Origin: Bacteroidia bacterium
GTDB lineage: Bacteria > Bacteroidota > Bacteroidia > M30B66
NCBI GenBank assembly: GCA_018401705.1
Contig: JAGYKL010000003.1
Coordinates: forward strand, 62,001 to 126,000
Direction: 5' to 3'
Length of the DNA stretch: 64,000 bases
Positions 1 to 9,884 of this stretch are shown piece after piece (the first letter of the stretch is position 1; each line of letters opens with the position of its first letter). Under the pieces are notes generated by a model. It searched no databases, was not told where the DNA came from, and saw only the letters and a program-made list of their open reading frames with translations. The position numbers and the translations under genes were made by a program.

Positions 1-781
1 GGCTTAAAGCATAGCTTTTGATTTTAGAACGCGATTTGTCTGCCATGCCCGAACCATTCGGGTCATCAATATTTACAAGGCAAAATGCATCATCACTCAG
101 AGAAGTGAAGAACTGTTGCTTAGCATGAAAGTAATTTTCGAATGTGATATGGTAATCGAGGTGATCACGTGTGATATTGGTGAAAATACCTCCTGCAAAT
201 TGAGCTCCTGCTATTCTTTTTTGGTCAATTGCATGCGAGCTAACTTCCATAAATGCATGTGAACAGCCAGCTTTTACCATATTATCGAGCAACTTCTGTA
301 ATTGAACCGAATCTGGAGTTGTATGCGTAGAGGGAATAACCTCTTCTGCAATAATGTTCCTCACAGTTGAGATAAGCCCGCAGGTATAATTGAGTTGCTT
401 ATACAATTGGTAAAGCAAGGTGGCGACAGTGGTTTTACCGTTTGTGCCAGTTACCCCAATTAATTTTAGTTTACTTGAAGGATTATCGTAGAAATTGGCT
501 GCAGCAATACCAAGAGCAAATGCTGAATCCTTTACAACAATGTAAGTGATTTTGTCTTTTCTCGTTTCTGGAAGCACTTCACAAATAATTGCGATAGCGC
601 CTTTGTCCTCAGCCATGGGAATGAATTCGTGACCATCGCTATGAAGTCCCTTTACTGCAACGAAAAGCGAATTCTTTTCAACCCTTCTTGAATCAGAAGA
701 GAGCGAAAGAATAGCAAGATTGGTTGAACCATGAAGTTCAATTGACCCTGCCTTGTATAATATGTCTTTCAGCAATCTCAT
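1..781 (-). CDS. murE: UDP-N-acetylmuramoyl-L-alanyl-D-glutamate--2,6-diaminopimelate ligase (MurE), C-terminus off the left edge
   Basis: My translation of the minus strand from ATG at 781 gives MRLLKDILYKAGSIELHGS...GVTGTNGKTTVATLLYQLYKQ...HTTPDS...EVSSHAIDQKRI...FTNITRDHLDYH; Mur ligase GTNGKTT motif. Absent from the ORF track because it runs off the window. ATGA overlap with the ftsI stop. Confidence 0.95.
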   Translation of the reverse strand, partial: MRLLKDILYKAGSIELHGSTNLAILSLSSDSRRVEKNSLFVAVKGLHSDGHEFIPMAEDKGAIAIICEVLPETRKDKITYIVVKDSAFALGIAAANFYDNPSSKLKLIGVTGTNGKTTVATLLYQLYKQLNYTCGLISTVRNIIAEEVIPSTHTTPDSVQLQKLLDNMVKAGCSHAFMEVSSHAIDQKRIAGAQFAGGIFTNITRDHLDYHITFENYFHAKQQFFTSLSDDAFCLVNIDDPNGSGMADKSRSKIKSYALS

Positions 782-2880
782 GTTAATTCGATAAGGATTT
801 CCATGTTTTGATTAATTCTAGTTCCGGCTTTCACAGACTGTTTTCGCACTTGACCTCTTCCGTTCACTTTTACTCTAATGCCTTTGTTTTCAAGCAAGAA
901 GAGAGCGTCTTTCAAGCCCATTCCCCGAACGTCAGGAACCATGTCATTTTCAGAAATTCTTGGTGATGTGCTAAGAGCTTGAGGTCCTTGCATTACCTGA
1001 ATCCATTCTTCATCAACAGGTAGGGCTAGTTTTCTGCCTGTCTTACTCATGATTACTGCCAAATCGTTGGCGTTAGCGCAGCGTTTTTGTTCAGTTTCAG
1101 AATAGTTAAAGGCAAATTTCTGCTCTGTATCCTGGATTTCCAGATTTCGGGCATAGACTTTATCCGCAACTCCTTTGAATACAGGTCCGGCCACCATATT
1201 TCCGTAGTAAACAGAATTGCTTGGGGCACTAACCACTACAATGCATGAATATTTAGGCTTATTGGCAGGGAAATATCCCACGAATGAGGCCTGATATTTT
1301 CGTTCACCGTTCTTAATATAACCACCATTGTCATAGGCAATTTGAGCAGTACCTGTTTTGCCGGCTATTTTAAAGAATGGGTTTTTTAGGTTACTGGCAG
1401 TTCCATCTTCTACAACAGATTCGAGCATGGGTTTGAGCATGTCGATTGTGTTTTGGGAGCAGATAGCCTCATTCAGAACAATTGGATCAAATTTTTGAAT
1501 CGTTTGCCCACGATGTCTTATTTCCTCAACAAACTGTGGCTTCATGAATTTTCCGTTGTTCGCCACGGCATTATAAAAAGCCAGAATTTGCAATGGAGTT
1601 AATCGGGATTCATAGCCGATTGACATCCAAGGAAGAGTTGTTCCTGACCAGGAGGTATTTTCAGGTGATTTAATCAGTGGAGGTCTTTCTCCTTTGATAT
1701 CGATTCCTAGAGATTGGTCGAGGCGGAATTTCTTTAAGCGAGAAATAAATTTCTCGGGATGATTTTCATAGGCCTGATTAACGGCTTGTGAAATGGCAGT
1801 ATTTGAAGAAAGCTTAAAGGCATCAGCTAGAGTTATTTTTCCATAGCCGCCTTCGTGTGAATCTTTCATCCAGCGATTGCCAAAACGCACTTTACCGCCA
1901 TGAGTGTCATAAATATCATCAGGTTTTGCCAATCCATCCTCGAAAAGTGCCATAAGTGATGCAAGCTTAAATGTCGAGCCTGGCTCGGTTCCATTTCCAA
2001 TTGCAAAATTGTAGGTCTCGTCGTAAGTGCTATCGGCGTCTCTTTGAAGATTCGCAATCGCTCTGATGTAGCCAGTTTCAACTTCCATTAGCACTACGCA
2101 GCCATTTTGGGCATTGTGCTTTTTAAGTTGTCTTTCAAGCTCAGCTTCAGCAACATCCTGAATTATAATGTCTATTGAGGTTACAATATCATTTCCTTCT
2201 TTCGGGTCTATCTCGTTTTCGGCATTCAACGGACGCCATACATTATTAGATATTTTCTGTACTAATTGCTTCCCTTCAATACCTTGAAGGAAATCATTGT
2301 AAGCACCCTCAATACCAATTGATTTAACGCCTTCCTGATATTTGCCAAGAGTTCTCAGTGCGAGATGTCTGAAAGGCATTTCCCTGCGGTTTTGTGTTTC
2401 CACAATCAAGCCTCCACGGTATTTACCGTATTTAAGGATTGGAAAGGTTTTCATAAGCTTCAGCACATTGTGCTTAACACCACGTCTAAGCAAAAAGTAC
2501 CTATTTTTCTTAGCTCTTTCCCGTTTTAAGATGGCGCTATATTCGGAGGCTGTTTTGTCCTTGAAGTTTTTAGCGAGATAATAGGCTAATGAATCGACTT
2601 CTTTCTTGAACACTTTATCAAGATGCTCAGCACGCAAATCCATTCTTACATCATAAATTGGGAGTGATGTTGCAAGTAAACTGCCGTCGGTAGAATACAC
2701 ATTTCCCCTGGCAGCTTCGATAGTTCTAAACTTGATTGTCTGGTGCTCTTTTTTCGCTTGCCAGTAATCACGATTAATCACACCAATGCTGAAAGCTCTT
2801 CCCAGGATGAGAATGCCAAAAAATGATACTACAAAGAATATCATTCTAGCCCTGCCGAGTATGTCTTTAGAGTCGTTCAA
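778..2880 (-). CDS. ftsI: Peptidoglycan transpeptidase / penicillin-binding protein with C-terminal PASTA domain (FtsI/PBP3-like)
   Basis: SSNTAIS and KTGTAQ transpeptidase motifs, C-terminal PASTA (MVPDVRGMGLKDALFLLENKGI), dcw context. Confidence 0.95.
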   Translation of the reverse strand: MNDSKDILGRARMIFFVVSFFGILILGRAFSIGVINRDYWQAKKEHQTIKFRTIEAARGNVYSTDGSLLATSLPIYDVRMDLRAEHLDKVFKKEVDSLAYYLAKNFKDKTASEYSAILKRERAKKNRYFLLRRGVKHNVLKLMKTFPILKYGKYRGGLIVETQNRREMPFRHLALRTLGKYQEGVKSIGIEGAYNDFLQGIEGKQLVQKISNNVWRPLNAENEIDPKEGNDIVTSIDIIIQDVAEAELERQLKKHNAQNGCVVLMEVETGYIRAIANLQRDADSTYDETYNFAIGNGTEPGSTFKLASLMALFEDGLAKPDDIYDTHGGKVRFGNRWMKDSHEGGYGKITLADAFKLSSNTAISQAVNQAYENHPEKFISRLKKFRLDQSLGIDIKGERPPLIKSPENTSWSGTTLPWMSIGYESRLTPLQILAFYNAVANNGKFMKPQFVEEIRHRGQTIQKFDPIVLNEAICSQNTIDMLKPMLESVVEDGTASNLKNPFFKIAGKTGTAQIAYDNGGYIKNGERKYQASFVGYFPANKPKYSCIVVVSAPSNSVYYGNMVAGPVFKGVADKVYARNLEIQDTEQKFAFNYSETEQKRCANANDLAVIMSKTGRKLALPVDEEWIQVMQGPQALSTSPRISENDMVPDVRGMGLKDALFLLENKGIRVKVNGRGQVRKQSVKAGTRINQNMEILIELT

Positions 2881-3284
2881 TTTTTAGTTTGTGATGAATC
2901 TGCTGATTGAATAAAAATTTTATGCGGGGGTGTTTTAGCTTCGAATAGGTTAAGTGATGCAACTCGCTGAGCTACTTGACTTTGATTTGAGAGAAACATT
3001 AAGTCAGATTTCATTGAGATGTACTCACTGCTTAATTCTTTGAGATCTTTTTCTATTGCAGAAGTAGACCTGATTGTTCTTTCAGCACTATATGTATTTG
3101 CGATGTATAAGCCTATGATAAGAGTGAGGAAAAGTCCGTAAGGAAGATTGGCAGGGGTGACCACGCCTTCTAACAAAGTGCCGTCGACAAGCCGGTGCAA
3201 TGCCGCAGCAACAGCATTCTTCTTGCGTGGAGCAGAATTGCTTTGTGGCTTATCCTTAGCTTTTTGACTTTTAAGGCGGTTCAT
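2877..3284 (-). CDS. FtsL-like cell division protein
   Basis: Short bitopic protein (basic N-terminus, one TM, coiled-coil-like region) between rsmH and ftsI. Confidence 0.75.
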   Translation of the reverse strand: MNRLKSQKAKDKPQSNSAPRKKNAVAAALHRLVDGTLLEGVVTPANLPYGLFLTLIIGLYIANTYSAERTIRSTSAIEKDLKELSSEYISMKSDLMFLSNQSQVAQRVASLNLFEAKTPPHKIFIQSADSSQTKN

Positions 3285-4186
3285 TCTTCGGTTCTTTCGG
3301 CGATTCGTAGCACTGCACTGCGAGATCTAGGGTTTGACATTATTTCTTGCTCGTCCGGACGGATTGGTTTTCGGTTAACAGCCTTAAACGGTAGAGAAAC
3401 TCTGCCGAAGAGGTCTTTTTCTGCTTCACCGCTAAACTTTCCATTGCGGATAAAATTCTTTACTAACCTGTCTTCGAGTGAATGATAGCTCATCACTACC
3501 AATCGGCCTCCGGGCTTGATAACTTCTGCACATTGTTCAAGAAAATCGCGAAGACTTCCCAATTCATCATTCACTTCAATCCTCAATGCCTGAAATACCT
3601 GAGCTGCGAATGAATTTTCCTGTCCCTTTCGGGCGAAAGGGCGGATGAGGTCAAGCAGCATTCCGGTAGTCCCAATAGTTCTGTCGGAGCGAACATTGCA
3701 CAGATGTCTTGCTAGTTTTCCAGCCTCCTTAATTTCTCCATATTCTTTAAGAATATTTCTGATTTTCTCTTCGGGATATTCAGCTAGAATTGATGCCGCG
3801 TTCAAGGGTTGAGAAGTATTCATTCTCATATCGAGAGGAGCGTCAAATCTTATGGAAAATCCACGTGCTGCTTTATCAAATTGATGAGAGGAAACACCTA
3901 AATCAGCCAGAATTCCATCAACCGGTATCGCTCTTTGTAATCGGAGTGAGCTTTTTAGGTATCTGAAATTGAGAGGAATGAGGGTGAATCTAGAATCATC
4001 GGGCACATTGGCAGCAGCATCGGCATCTTGATCGAATGAGAACAAAGTTCCATCTTCGTTCAAATTCCTGAGAATTTCGAGCGAGTGCCCTCCACCTCCA
4101 AAAGTTGCATCTACATACCTTCCGCCGGGATTAATTTCCAGACCTTCAAGACAGGTTTTTAAAAGAACGGGCGTGTGGTAACTCAT
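3281..4186 (-). CDS. rsmH: 16S rRNA (cytosine(1402)-N(4))-methyltransferase
   Basis: YHTPVLLKTCLEGL, DATFGGGGHS, DLGVSSHQFD motifs. Confidence 0.97.
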   Translation of the reverse strand: MSYHTPVLLKTCLEGLEINPGGRYVDATFGGGGHSLEILRNLNEDGTLFSFDQDADAAANVPDDSRFTLIPLNFRYLKSSLRLQRAIPVDGILADLGVSSHQFDKAARGFSIRFDAPLDMRMNTSQPLNAASILAEYPEEKIRNILKEYGEIKEAGKLARHLCNVRSDRTIGTTGMLLDLIRPFARKGQENSFAAQVFQALRIEVNDELGSLRDFLEQCAEVIKPGGRLVVMSYHSLEDRLVKNFIRNGKFSGEAEKDLFGRVSLPFKAVNRKPIRPDEQEIMSNPRSRSAVLRIAERTEE

Positions 4187-4656
4187 GACAGACCTGAATC
4201 TTTGTTCAACTGACCCATAACTCTTTCGGCAAGTTGTCCAAAACTATCAGCGTCAAATGCTCCCATCACTGAATCGTGCCCTTTTTCTGACCAGATTTCA
4301 ATCTTATTGAGATTTGCAGTGAAAACCAGGTCGCTTTCAATTCCGGCATATTCGGAAAGGCGTTTCGGAAGCAGAATCCTTTTGCTTGCGTCCACTTCGA
4401 TGCGCACCGCGCCATTAGTGAAAAGTCTTACAAAATCATCGTTTTCTTTCACGAACCTGTTTAGTCGACCTAAATCGGCCATCGTTTCTTCCCACAAATC
4501 CATTGGATATAAAACCAAACATCTTTGAAACACACTCCGGTTGATGACGAAACTATCGCGCAATTCTGCAGGGAACTGCTTTAGCAGCCCCGCTGGCATT
4601 AGTACGCGTCCTTTAGCGTCAACCTTACATGCAAACTCTCCGATGTAGTTAGTCAT
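4183..4656 (-). CDS. mraZ: Transcriptional regulator MraZ
   Basis: Two AbrB-like SpoVT repeats (KVDAKGRVLMPAGL; VDASKRILLPKRL), first gene of the dcw cluster. Confidence 0.95.
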   Translation of the reverse strand: MTNYIGEFACKVDAKGRVLMPAGLLKQFPAELRDSFVINRSVFQRCLVLYPMDLWEETMADLGRLNRFVKENDDFVRLFTNGAVRIEVDASKRILLPKRLSEYAGIESDLVFTANLNKIEIWSEKGHDSVMGAFDADSFGQLAERVMGQLNKDSGLS

Positions 4657-4698
4657 TCCTCAGGCTTGATTTGGAAGGTAAAAGTATAGAATAAAAAT

Positions 4699-4723
4699 CC
4701 ACACCTTACCACATTTTACCACA
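4699..4723 (-). promoter_or_regulatory. Candidate MraZ operator: three GTGG boxes with 10-bp period
   Basis: CCACA at 4699, 4709 and 4719; on the minus strand TGTGGTAAAATGTGGTAAGGTGTGG, about 45 bp upstream of the mraZ start. Confidence 0.7.
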
Positions 4724-4793
4724 TTGTTGATAAATTGTTACTTATAACGACGATGCAAATATATATATTATTGATAATGTGAAAATTATATTA

Positions 4794-4807
4794 GTGGTAA
4801 AAAGTGG
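4794..4807 (+). promoter_or_regulatory. Two further GTGG boxes, opposite orientation, 10-bp period
   Basis: GTGGTAAAAAGTGG, same box and spacing as the mraZ-proximal triplet. Confidence 0.4.
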
Positions 4808-4925
4808 GGGAGCTATATCATCTTCTGTTAATGAATATCTTAATAACTATCATCAGCCCACACTGTAAAATCATGGTCGGTTATAATATGTTATCGGATT
4901 TTGGTTACTTTTGACCGTCTATAGC

Positions 4926-5705
4926 ATGGAAGGAATGCAGCACGAACTAATAGAAGAAAACGAATTCAAGTACATTACTGATGGAGAAGGTCCAGTGCTT
5001 CTTATTTTGCACGGTCTTTTTGGAGCTTTAAGTAATTTTAAAGATGTATTTGACAGGTTTAGGAATGACTATAAAGTGGTGATTCCTATGATGCCTATTT
5101 ATGATCTACCTGTTCAGGAAACGCATGTAAAGAGTCTCGCCGATTTTATTCATCGTTTCGTAGAATTTAAAAAATTCGATAAAGTGAATCTTCTTGGAAA
5201 CTCTTTAGGAGGTCACGTAGCTCTTGTATTTACTTTGAATTATCCGGAAAAGGTTAATTCTATGATTCTTACAGGTAGCTCAGGGTTGTATGAAAATGCA
5301 ATGGGAGGTTCTTTTCCCCGCAGGGAGGATTATGAATTCATAAGAAATAAAGTTGCTTTTACTTTTTATGACCCTGAAACTGCAACCAAGGAATTGGTGG
5401 ATGAGGTTTTTGAAATCGTAAATAACAAAGAAAAACTTATTCGGATTCTTGCTCTTGCAAAATCTGCAATAAGACATAATATGGGTGATGACCTGCATAC
5501 TATGAATGTTCCGGTTTGCCTAATTTGGGGTAAGCAAGATCAAATCACACCTCCTGAAGTAGCTGATGAGTTTCATAAATTATTGCCTCAATCTGATTTA
5601 TTTTGGATTGATAAATGTGGACACGCTCCAATGATGGAACAATCGCAGGATTTTAACGATATTCTTGAGCCTTGGCTAACAAAACTTTTTAAACCACAAG
5701 CATGA
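4926..5705 (+). CDS. Alpha/beta fold hydrolase
   Basis: LHGLFG, GNSLGG nucleophile elbow, C-terminal GHAPMMEQ. ORF-track start (TTG, 4911) overlaps a likely -7 element, so ATG 4926 or 4935 is preferred. Confidence 0.9.
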   Translation: MEGMQHELIEENEFKYITDGEGPVLLILHGLFGALSNFKDVFDRFRNDYKVVIPMMPIYDLPVQETHVKSLADFIHRFVEFKKFDKVNLLGNSLGGHVALVFTLNYPEKVNSMILTGSSGLYENAMGGSFPRREDYEFIRNKVAFTFYDPETATKELVDEVFEIVNNKEKLIRILALAKSAIRHNMGDDLHTMNVPVCLIWGKQDQITPPEVADEFHKLLPQSDLFWIDKCGHAPMMEQSQDFNDILEPWLTKLFKPQA

Positions 5706-5989
5706 CAATCAACGAAAAGTTAGTTGAAGAATTAGCGCATCTTTCTCGCTTGTCTTTTGAAAATGAGGCTAAGACAGAAATGATGAATGATATGAATAGG
5801 ATGTTGAATTTCGTTGAGAAACTCAATGAACTCAATACCGATAATGTTGAACCTCTAATTTATATGAATGAGGAATTCAACATTATAAGAGTAGACGAGG
5901 TTATCTCTGAAATTACAAGAGAAGAAGGTCTCAAAAATGCACCTAAGCGCGACTCCGATTATTTTAGAGTGCCAAAGGTGATTGGCTAA
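5702..5989 (+). CDS. gatC: Asp-tRNA(Asn)/Glu-tRNA(Gln) amidotransferase subunit GatC
   Basis: 95 aa, ELAHLSRLSFENE...MNRMLNFVEKLNELNTDNVEPL; overlaps the upstream stop. Confidence 0.9.
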   Translation: MTINEKLVEELAHLSRLSFENEAKTEMMNDMNRMLNFVEKLNELNTDNVEPLIYMNEEFNIIRVDEVISEITREEGLKNAPKRDSDYFRVPKVIG

Positions 5990-6002
5990 AAAAATAAAAG
6001 GC

Positions 6003-6033
6003 AAAAAAAAGGCTTCCATTTGGAAGCCTTTTT
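6003..6033. terminator. Bidirectional intrinsic terminator between convergent gatC and bacilliredoxin
   Basis: AAGGCTTCC-ATTT-GGAAGCCTT with A-tract and T-tract. Confidence 0.9.
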
Positions 6034-6037
6034 AGTT

Positions 6038-6454
6038 TTAGCAAAACTGATCAAATGCCATTAGCAAATTATCAGCAATCATTTCAGGTGATCTGCCTTC
6101 AATATGATGGCGCTCGATGAAATGAACAAGTTTTCCATCCTTAAATAATGCCATAGCTGGCGAAGATGGAGGATAAGGTGCAAAGTACTTTCTTGCCTGA
6201 GCAGTAGCTTCTGCGTCATTACCTGCAAAAACAGTTGTTAAAGAGTTTGGCTTCTTGGATGCTTTTTCAATTGCCAATTTTACTCCTGGTCTTGCCGCTC
6301 CAGCAGCACAACCACAAACTGAATTAACTACAACAAGCACAGAACCTTCTGTATTATTTAATGCCGTATCAACATCGGCTGCTGAGCGTAACTCATTAAA
6401 GCCTGCGTCAACTAATTCGGCACGCATTGGACTTACTATTTGTTCGGGATACAT
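6038..6454 (-). CDS. BrxA/BrxB-family bacilliredoxin (YphP/YqiW)
   Basis: VVNSVCGCAAGAARPGV CGC motif, length and conserved N-terminus. Confidence 0.92.
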   Translation of the reverse strand: MYPEQIVSPMRAELVDAGFNELRSAADVDTALNNTEGSVLVVVNSVCGCAAGAARPGVKLAIEKASKKPNSLTTVFAGNDAEATAQARKYFAPYPPSSPAMALFKDGKLVHFIERHHIEGRSPEMIADNLLMAFDQFC

Positions 6455-6525
6455 GATTATTATTTATTTTCTGTTGAGTGAACAAAGTTAGTGCAAAAAG
6501 GTTCTTAGGCGACTTTTTGTCAGTC

Positions 6526-7500
6526 TTACTTCTTGCGACTCACTGTAAATTCTACCAAGTCTCTAAAAGAATCACGGAATTCAGAAGCCGGAAAACTTTT
6601 AAGAGCCTTAAGCGCTTTGTCTTTATAATACATCATTCGCTCTTCAGAATATGCAATGCCCTGACCCTCTCTAACAAGTCTAATAACTTCTTCTACCTTT
6701 CGGGGATTGGTATTATGGTTCTTTACAATGTTAATGATATGTCGCCTTGTAGCCTTATCGCAATTAGAAAGCGTATAAATCAAAGGTAAGGTCATCTTTC
6801 TTTCCTTTATATCAATACCAGTTGGTTTGCCGATAGCAGATGAACTTTCATAATCAAAAAGATCATCTTTGATTTGAAATGCAATGCCAACATCTTCGCC
6901 TATCTGCTTCATGATTTTTACCTTATCTGGCTCGGCTCCCGAAGAGCTTGCTCCTCCTGCGCAGCAGGAAGCTATCAAGGTGGCAGTTTTCTGACGAATA
7001 ATGTCAAAATAGACATCTTCACTTATATCCAGCCTTCTGGCTTTCTCAATTTGAAGCAACTCTCCCTCACTCATTTCACGCACAGAGTCACTTACTATCT
7101 TGAGGATTTCAAATTCTTCATGGTCAATCGCAAGAAGCAATCCTTTGCTAAGCAAATAATCGCCTACCAAAACAGCTATTTTATTCTTCCACAATGCGTT
7201 CACAGAGAAAAAGCCTCTTCGCTCATTTGCATCATCAACAACATCATCATGAACTAAAGTTGCAGTATGCAAAAGCTCAATTAATGAAGCCGCTCGATAG
7301 GTGCTTTCTTTTATTTCACCGCAAATACCTGCAGCCAGAAATACGAACATTGGACGAATTTGCTTGCCCTTTCGCTTAACAATATAATAGGTTATCCTTT
7401 CTAATAAGGGAACCTTGCTATGCATAGAATCTCTGAACTTTCGTTCAAACTCATCCATTTCTTTTGCAATGGGCGCTTTGATTTCTTCGAGATTCCTCAT
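6526..7500 (-). CDS. Polyprenyl synthetase (trans-isoprenyl diphosphate synthase)
   Basis: LLHTATLVHDDVVDDANERRG and QIKDDLFDYE aspartate-rich motifs. Confidence 0.95.
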   Translation of the reverse strand: MRNLEEIKAPIAKEMDEFERKFRDSMHSKVPLLERITYYIVKRKGKQIRPMFVFLAAGICGEIKESTYRAASLIELLHTATLVHDDVVDDANERRGFFSVNALWKNKIAVLVGDYLLSKGLLLAIDHEEFEILKIVSDSVREMSEGELLQIEKARRLDISEDVYFDIIRQKTATLIASCCAGGASSSGAEPDKVKIMKQIGEDVGIAFQIKDDLFDYESSSAIGKPTGIDIKERKMTLPLIYTLSNCDKATRRHIINIVKNHNTNPRKVEEVIRLVREGQGIAYSEERMMYYKDKALKALKSFPASEFRDSFRDLVEFTVSRKK

Positions 7501-7634
7501 TTAGGGCGTAAATGTATAACAGACCAAGCAAGATTGAGTTCTTATTCAAGCATATTTTTCATCCTAGCGAAGCTTTAATTCTTATAAATTATCTCTCAAA
7601 AAAGCAAGTTTGAATTGTATCTTTACAGCTTGCA

Positions 7635-9593
7635 ATGATTTCCCAAAAAACAATAGACGAAGTAATAGATACCGCTCGCATCGAAGATGTGGTGGGAGAT
7701 TTTGTTGGCCTCAAACGAAGAGGTTCTAACATGATTGGGCTTTGTCCGTTTCATAATGAAAAAACGCCTTCATTTAATGTTTCTCCTTCAAAAGGAATTT
7801 TCAAATGCTTTGGCTGCGGACAAGCGGGGAACTCTGTGAAGTTTATCATGGAGCTTGAAAAACTGTCTTACCCTGAAACGATTAAGTATTTGGCTAAGAA
7901 GTACAACATTCAGGTTGAAGAAGACGAACAGCCAGTCGAATTCAAGCAAGAGCAGTTTGAGAGAGAATCAATGTATTTGCTCAATCAGTGGGTTCTTGAG
8001 TATTTTCAGGAGCAAATGCTGCATACTGAAGAGGGTCAGAGCGTTGCTTTAAGTTATTTCAAAGAAAGAGGATTCACTTTAGAAACGATTGAAACTTTTG
8101 CTTTGGGTTTTCATCCGCCCGGCTATTCAGTTCTATATGACGCGGCAATAAAAGCTGGCTATAAACCCGAGTTTCTTTTCAAAACGGGATTAGCAATTGA
8201 AAAAGATGGAAAAGGAATTGACCGCTTTCGCGGGAGAGTGATGTTTCCAATCAGACAGCAAAGCGGCAAAGTGCTTGGCTTTGGAGGGCGAATTCTTGGT
8301 AATGACAAGAAAATCGCAAAGTATCTCAACTCTCCTGAATCTGAAGTTTATCATAAGTCATCGGTCCTCTATGGTTTGTTTGAAGCCAAAAAAGCAATTA
8401 GCAATGAAGACGAAGCTCTATTGGTTGAAGGTTATACCGATGTAATTAGTCTGCATCAGGCCGGACTCAAAAATGTGGTAGCGTCTTCAGGCACGTCTTT
8501 AACGGTAGATCAGATAAAACTATTAAGAAGGTATACTGAAAATATTGTTATGCTTTATGACGGCGATTCCGCCGGGATAAAAGCAACGTTCAGAGGGCTT
8601 GACATGATTCTTGAACAAGGGCTTCACGTAAAAATTGTGTCTTTGCCAGAAGGAGAAGATCCCGATTCTTTTGCAAAAGCCAATACTGCTGATTATCTGA
8701 AGGATTACATCCGCCGGGAGGCGAAAGATTTTATTGCTTACAAAACTTCCGTTTTGAAGGAAGAAGCAGATGGCGACCCAATAAAAATTGCTTCTATGAT
8801 AAGAGAAGTTGTTCATTCTCTAGCGCTTATTCCAGATCAAGTACTGAGGTCTGTGTACCTAAAAGATTGTGCCGAGCGGCTAGATACTGATGAGCAAACC
8901 TTGATTTTTGAACTCAATAGACAAATAAAAGACAATCAGAAGAAAGCGTATAGCCGGGAAGTAAAAGACAATCATGAAGTGCATTTGCCTGAAAGTCTTG
9001 AGGAAGAAATTGCTCAAATTAAGCAACTGCCAGATTTAGGTGCAGCTATGCCTCAGGAAATGGATGTTGTTAGAATTCTCATCTTATATGCTAATAATAT
9101 AGTTCCATTTGAAGGTAAAACAGAGGAAGGTGAAGATGCCGATTTGCTATATCGAATTGGTGACATAATTCTTCATGAACTCAATGAGGATGAATTGTTT
9201 CCAGAAGATCCTGTTAATTTGAGAATATTCAACTTTTTTGCTCAAGCTGCAGAGAATGAATTTCCTAAGGATGTGTTTTTCCTTCATCATCAAGATGAAG
9301 AGGTTTCTCAAAGAGCAATAAATCTAACAAGCTCACCTCATTTGCTGAGTGAAAACTGGAAGGAAAAGCATCAAATTTTTATTAGTTCTGAATCAGATTT
9401 GAGCAAAAAAATGATTCTTACTGCGGTATACTCCTACAAACTTAGGAGGGTTCAGAATATGCTTAAAGAACTTAATGAAGCCCTTTCTGGCGAACAAGCC
9501 GATGATGAGATGAATGCTAGTCTTGAGCGATATATGGGGTTGCAGAATGCTAAACTTGAATTGGCTAAGCAATTATCGTACGTAATCTTGTAA
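7635..9593 (+). CDS. dnaG: DNA primase
   Basis: Zinc-binding CPFHNEKTPSF...CFGCGQAG, TOPRIM VEGYTDV. Confidence 0.97.
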   Translation: MISQKTIDEVIDTARIEDVVGDFVGLKRRGSNMIGLCPFHNEKTPSFNVSPSKGIFKCFGCGQAGNSVKFIMELEKLSYPETIKYLAKKYNIQVEEDEQPVEFKQEQFERESMYLLNQWVLEYFQEQMLHTEEGQSVALSYFKERGFTLETIETFALGFHPPGYSVLYDAAIKAGYKPEFLFKTGLAIEKDGKGIDRFRGRVMFPIRQQSGKVLGFGGRILGNDKKIAKYLNSPESEVYHKSSVLYGLFEAKKAISNEDEALLVEGYTDVISLHQAGLKNVVASSGTSLTVDQIKLLRRYTENIVMLYDGDSAGIKATFRGLDMILEQGLHVKIVSLPEGEDPDSFAKANTADYLKDYIRREAKDFIAYKTSVLKEEADGDPIKIASMIREVVHSLALIPDQVLRSVYLKDCAERLDTDEQTLIFELNRQIKDNQKKAYSREVKDNHEVHLPESLEEEIAQIKQLPDLGAAMPQEMDVVRILILYANNIVPFEGKTEEGEDADLLYRIGDIILHELNEDELFPEDPVNLRIFNFFAQAAENEFPKDVFFLHHQDEEVSQRAINLTSSPHLLSENWKEKHQIFISSESDLSKKMILTAVYSYKLRRVQNMLKELNEALSGEQADDEMNASLERYMGLQNAKLELAKQLSYVIL

Positions 9594-9884
9594 GAAATAG
9601 GCGATAGCAGGAAGTTGATATGCCTTTTCCTAAATATTGTTTCCACTCTGAGCCCTCTGCGTTTAGCTTTTCATTCTTTACGTGAAAAAAGAAATCATTT
9701 CAGGTAGAGAGTTTATTTAGCATCAAATAGATTATAGATTCTAAAAGGCTGTTTTAATCTTCATTAGTAAATTATAATTGCCCTGTCATTCAGTTTGTTT
9801 CAATATGAGACAGCTTGATATTTCTGCATCAAAATATAGTTTCCCCGTCTTTCGTATCTTTGGGAACATTGATTAGTACCATTC

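Noticed and set aside
4699-4807. AT-rich region with TGTGG-containing repeats as a possible oriC/DnaA-box cluster
   Set aside because: The boxes are GTGGTAAAA rather than TTATNCACA/TGTGNATAA, and the 10-bp phasing plus position upstream of mraZ fit MraZ sites better
6478-7379. Plus-strand ORFs opposite the polyprenyl synthetase
   Set aside because: Antisense to a clear conserved gene; no recognisable product
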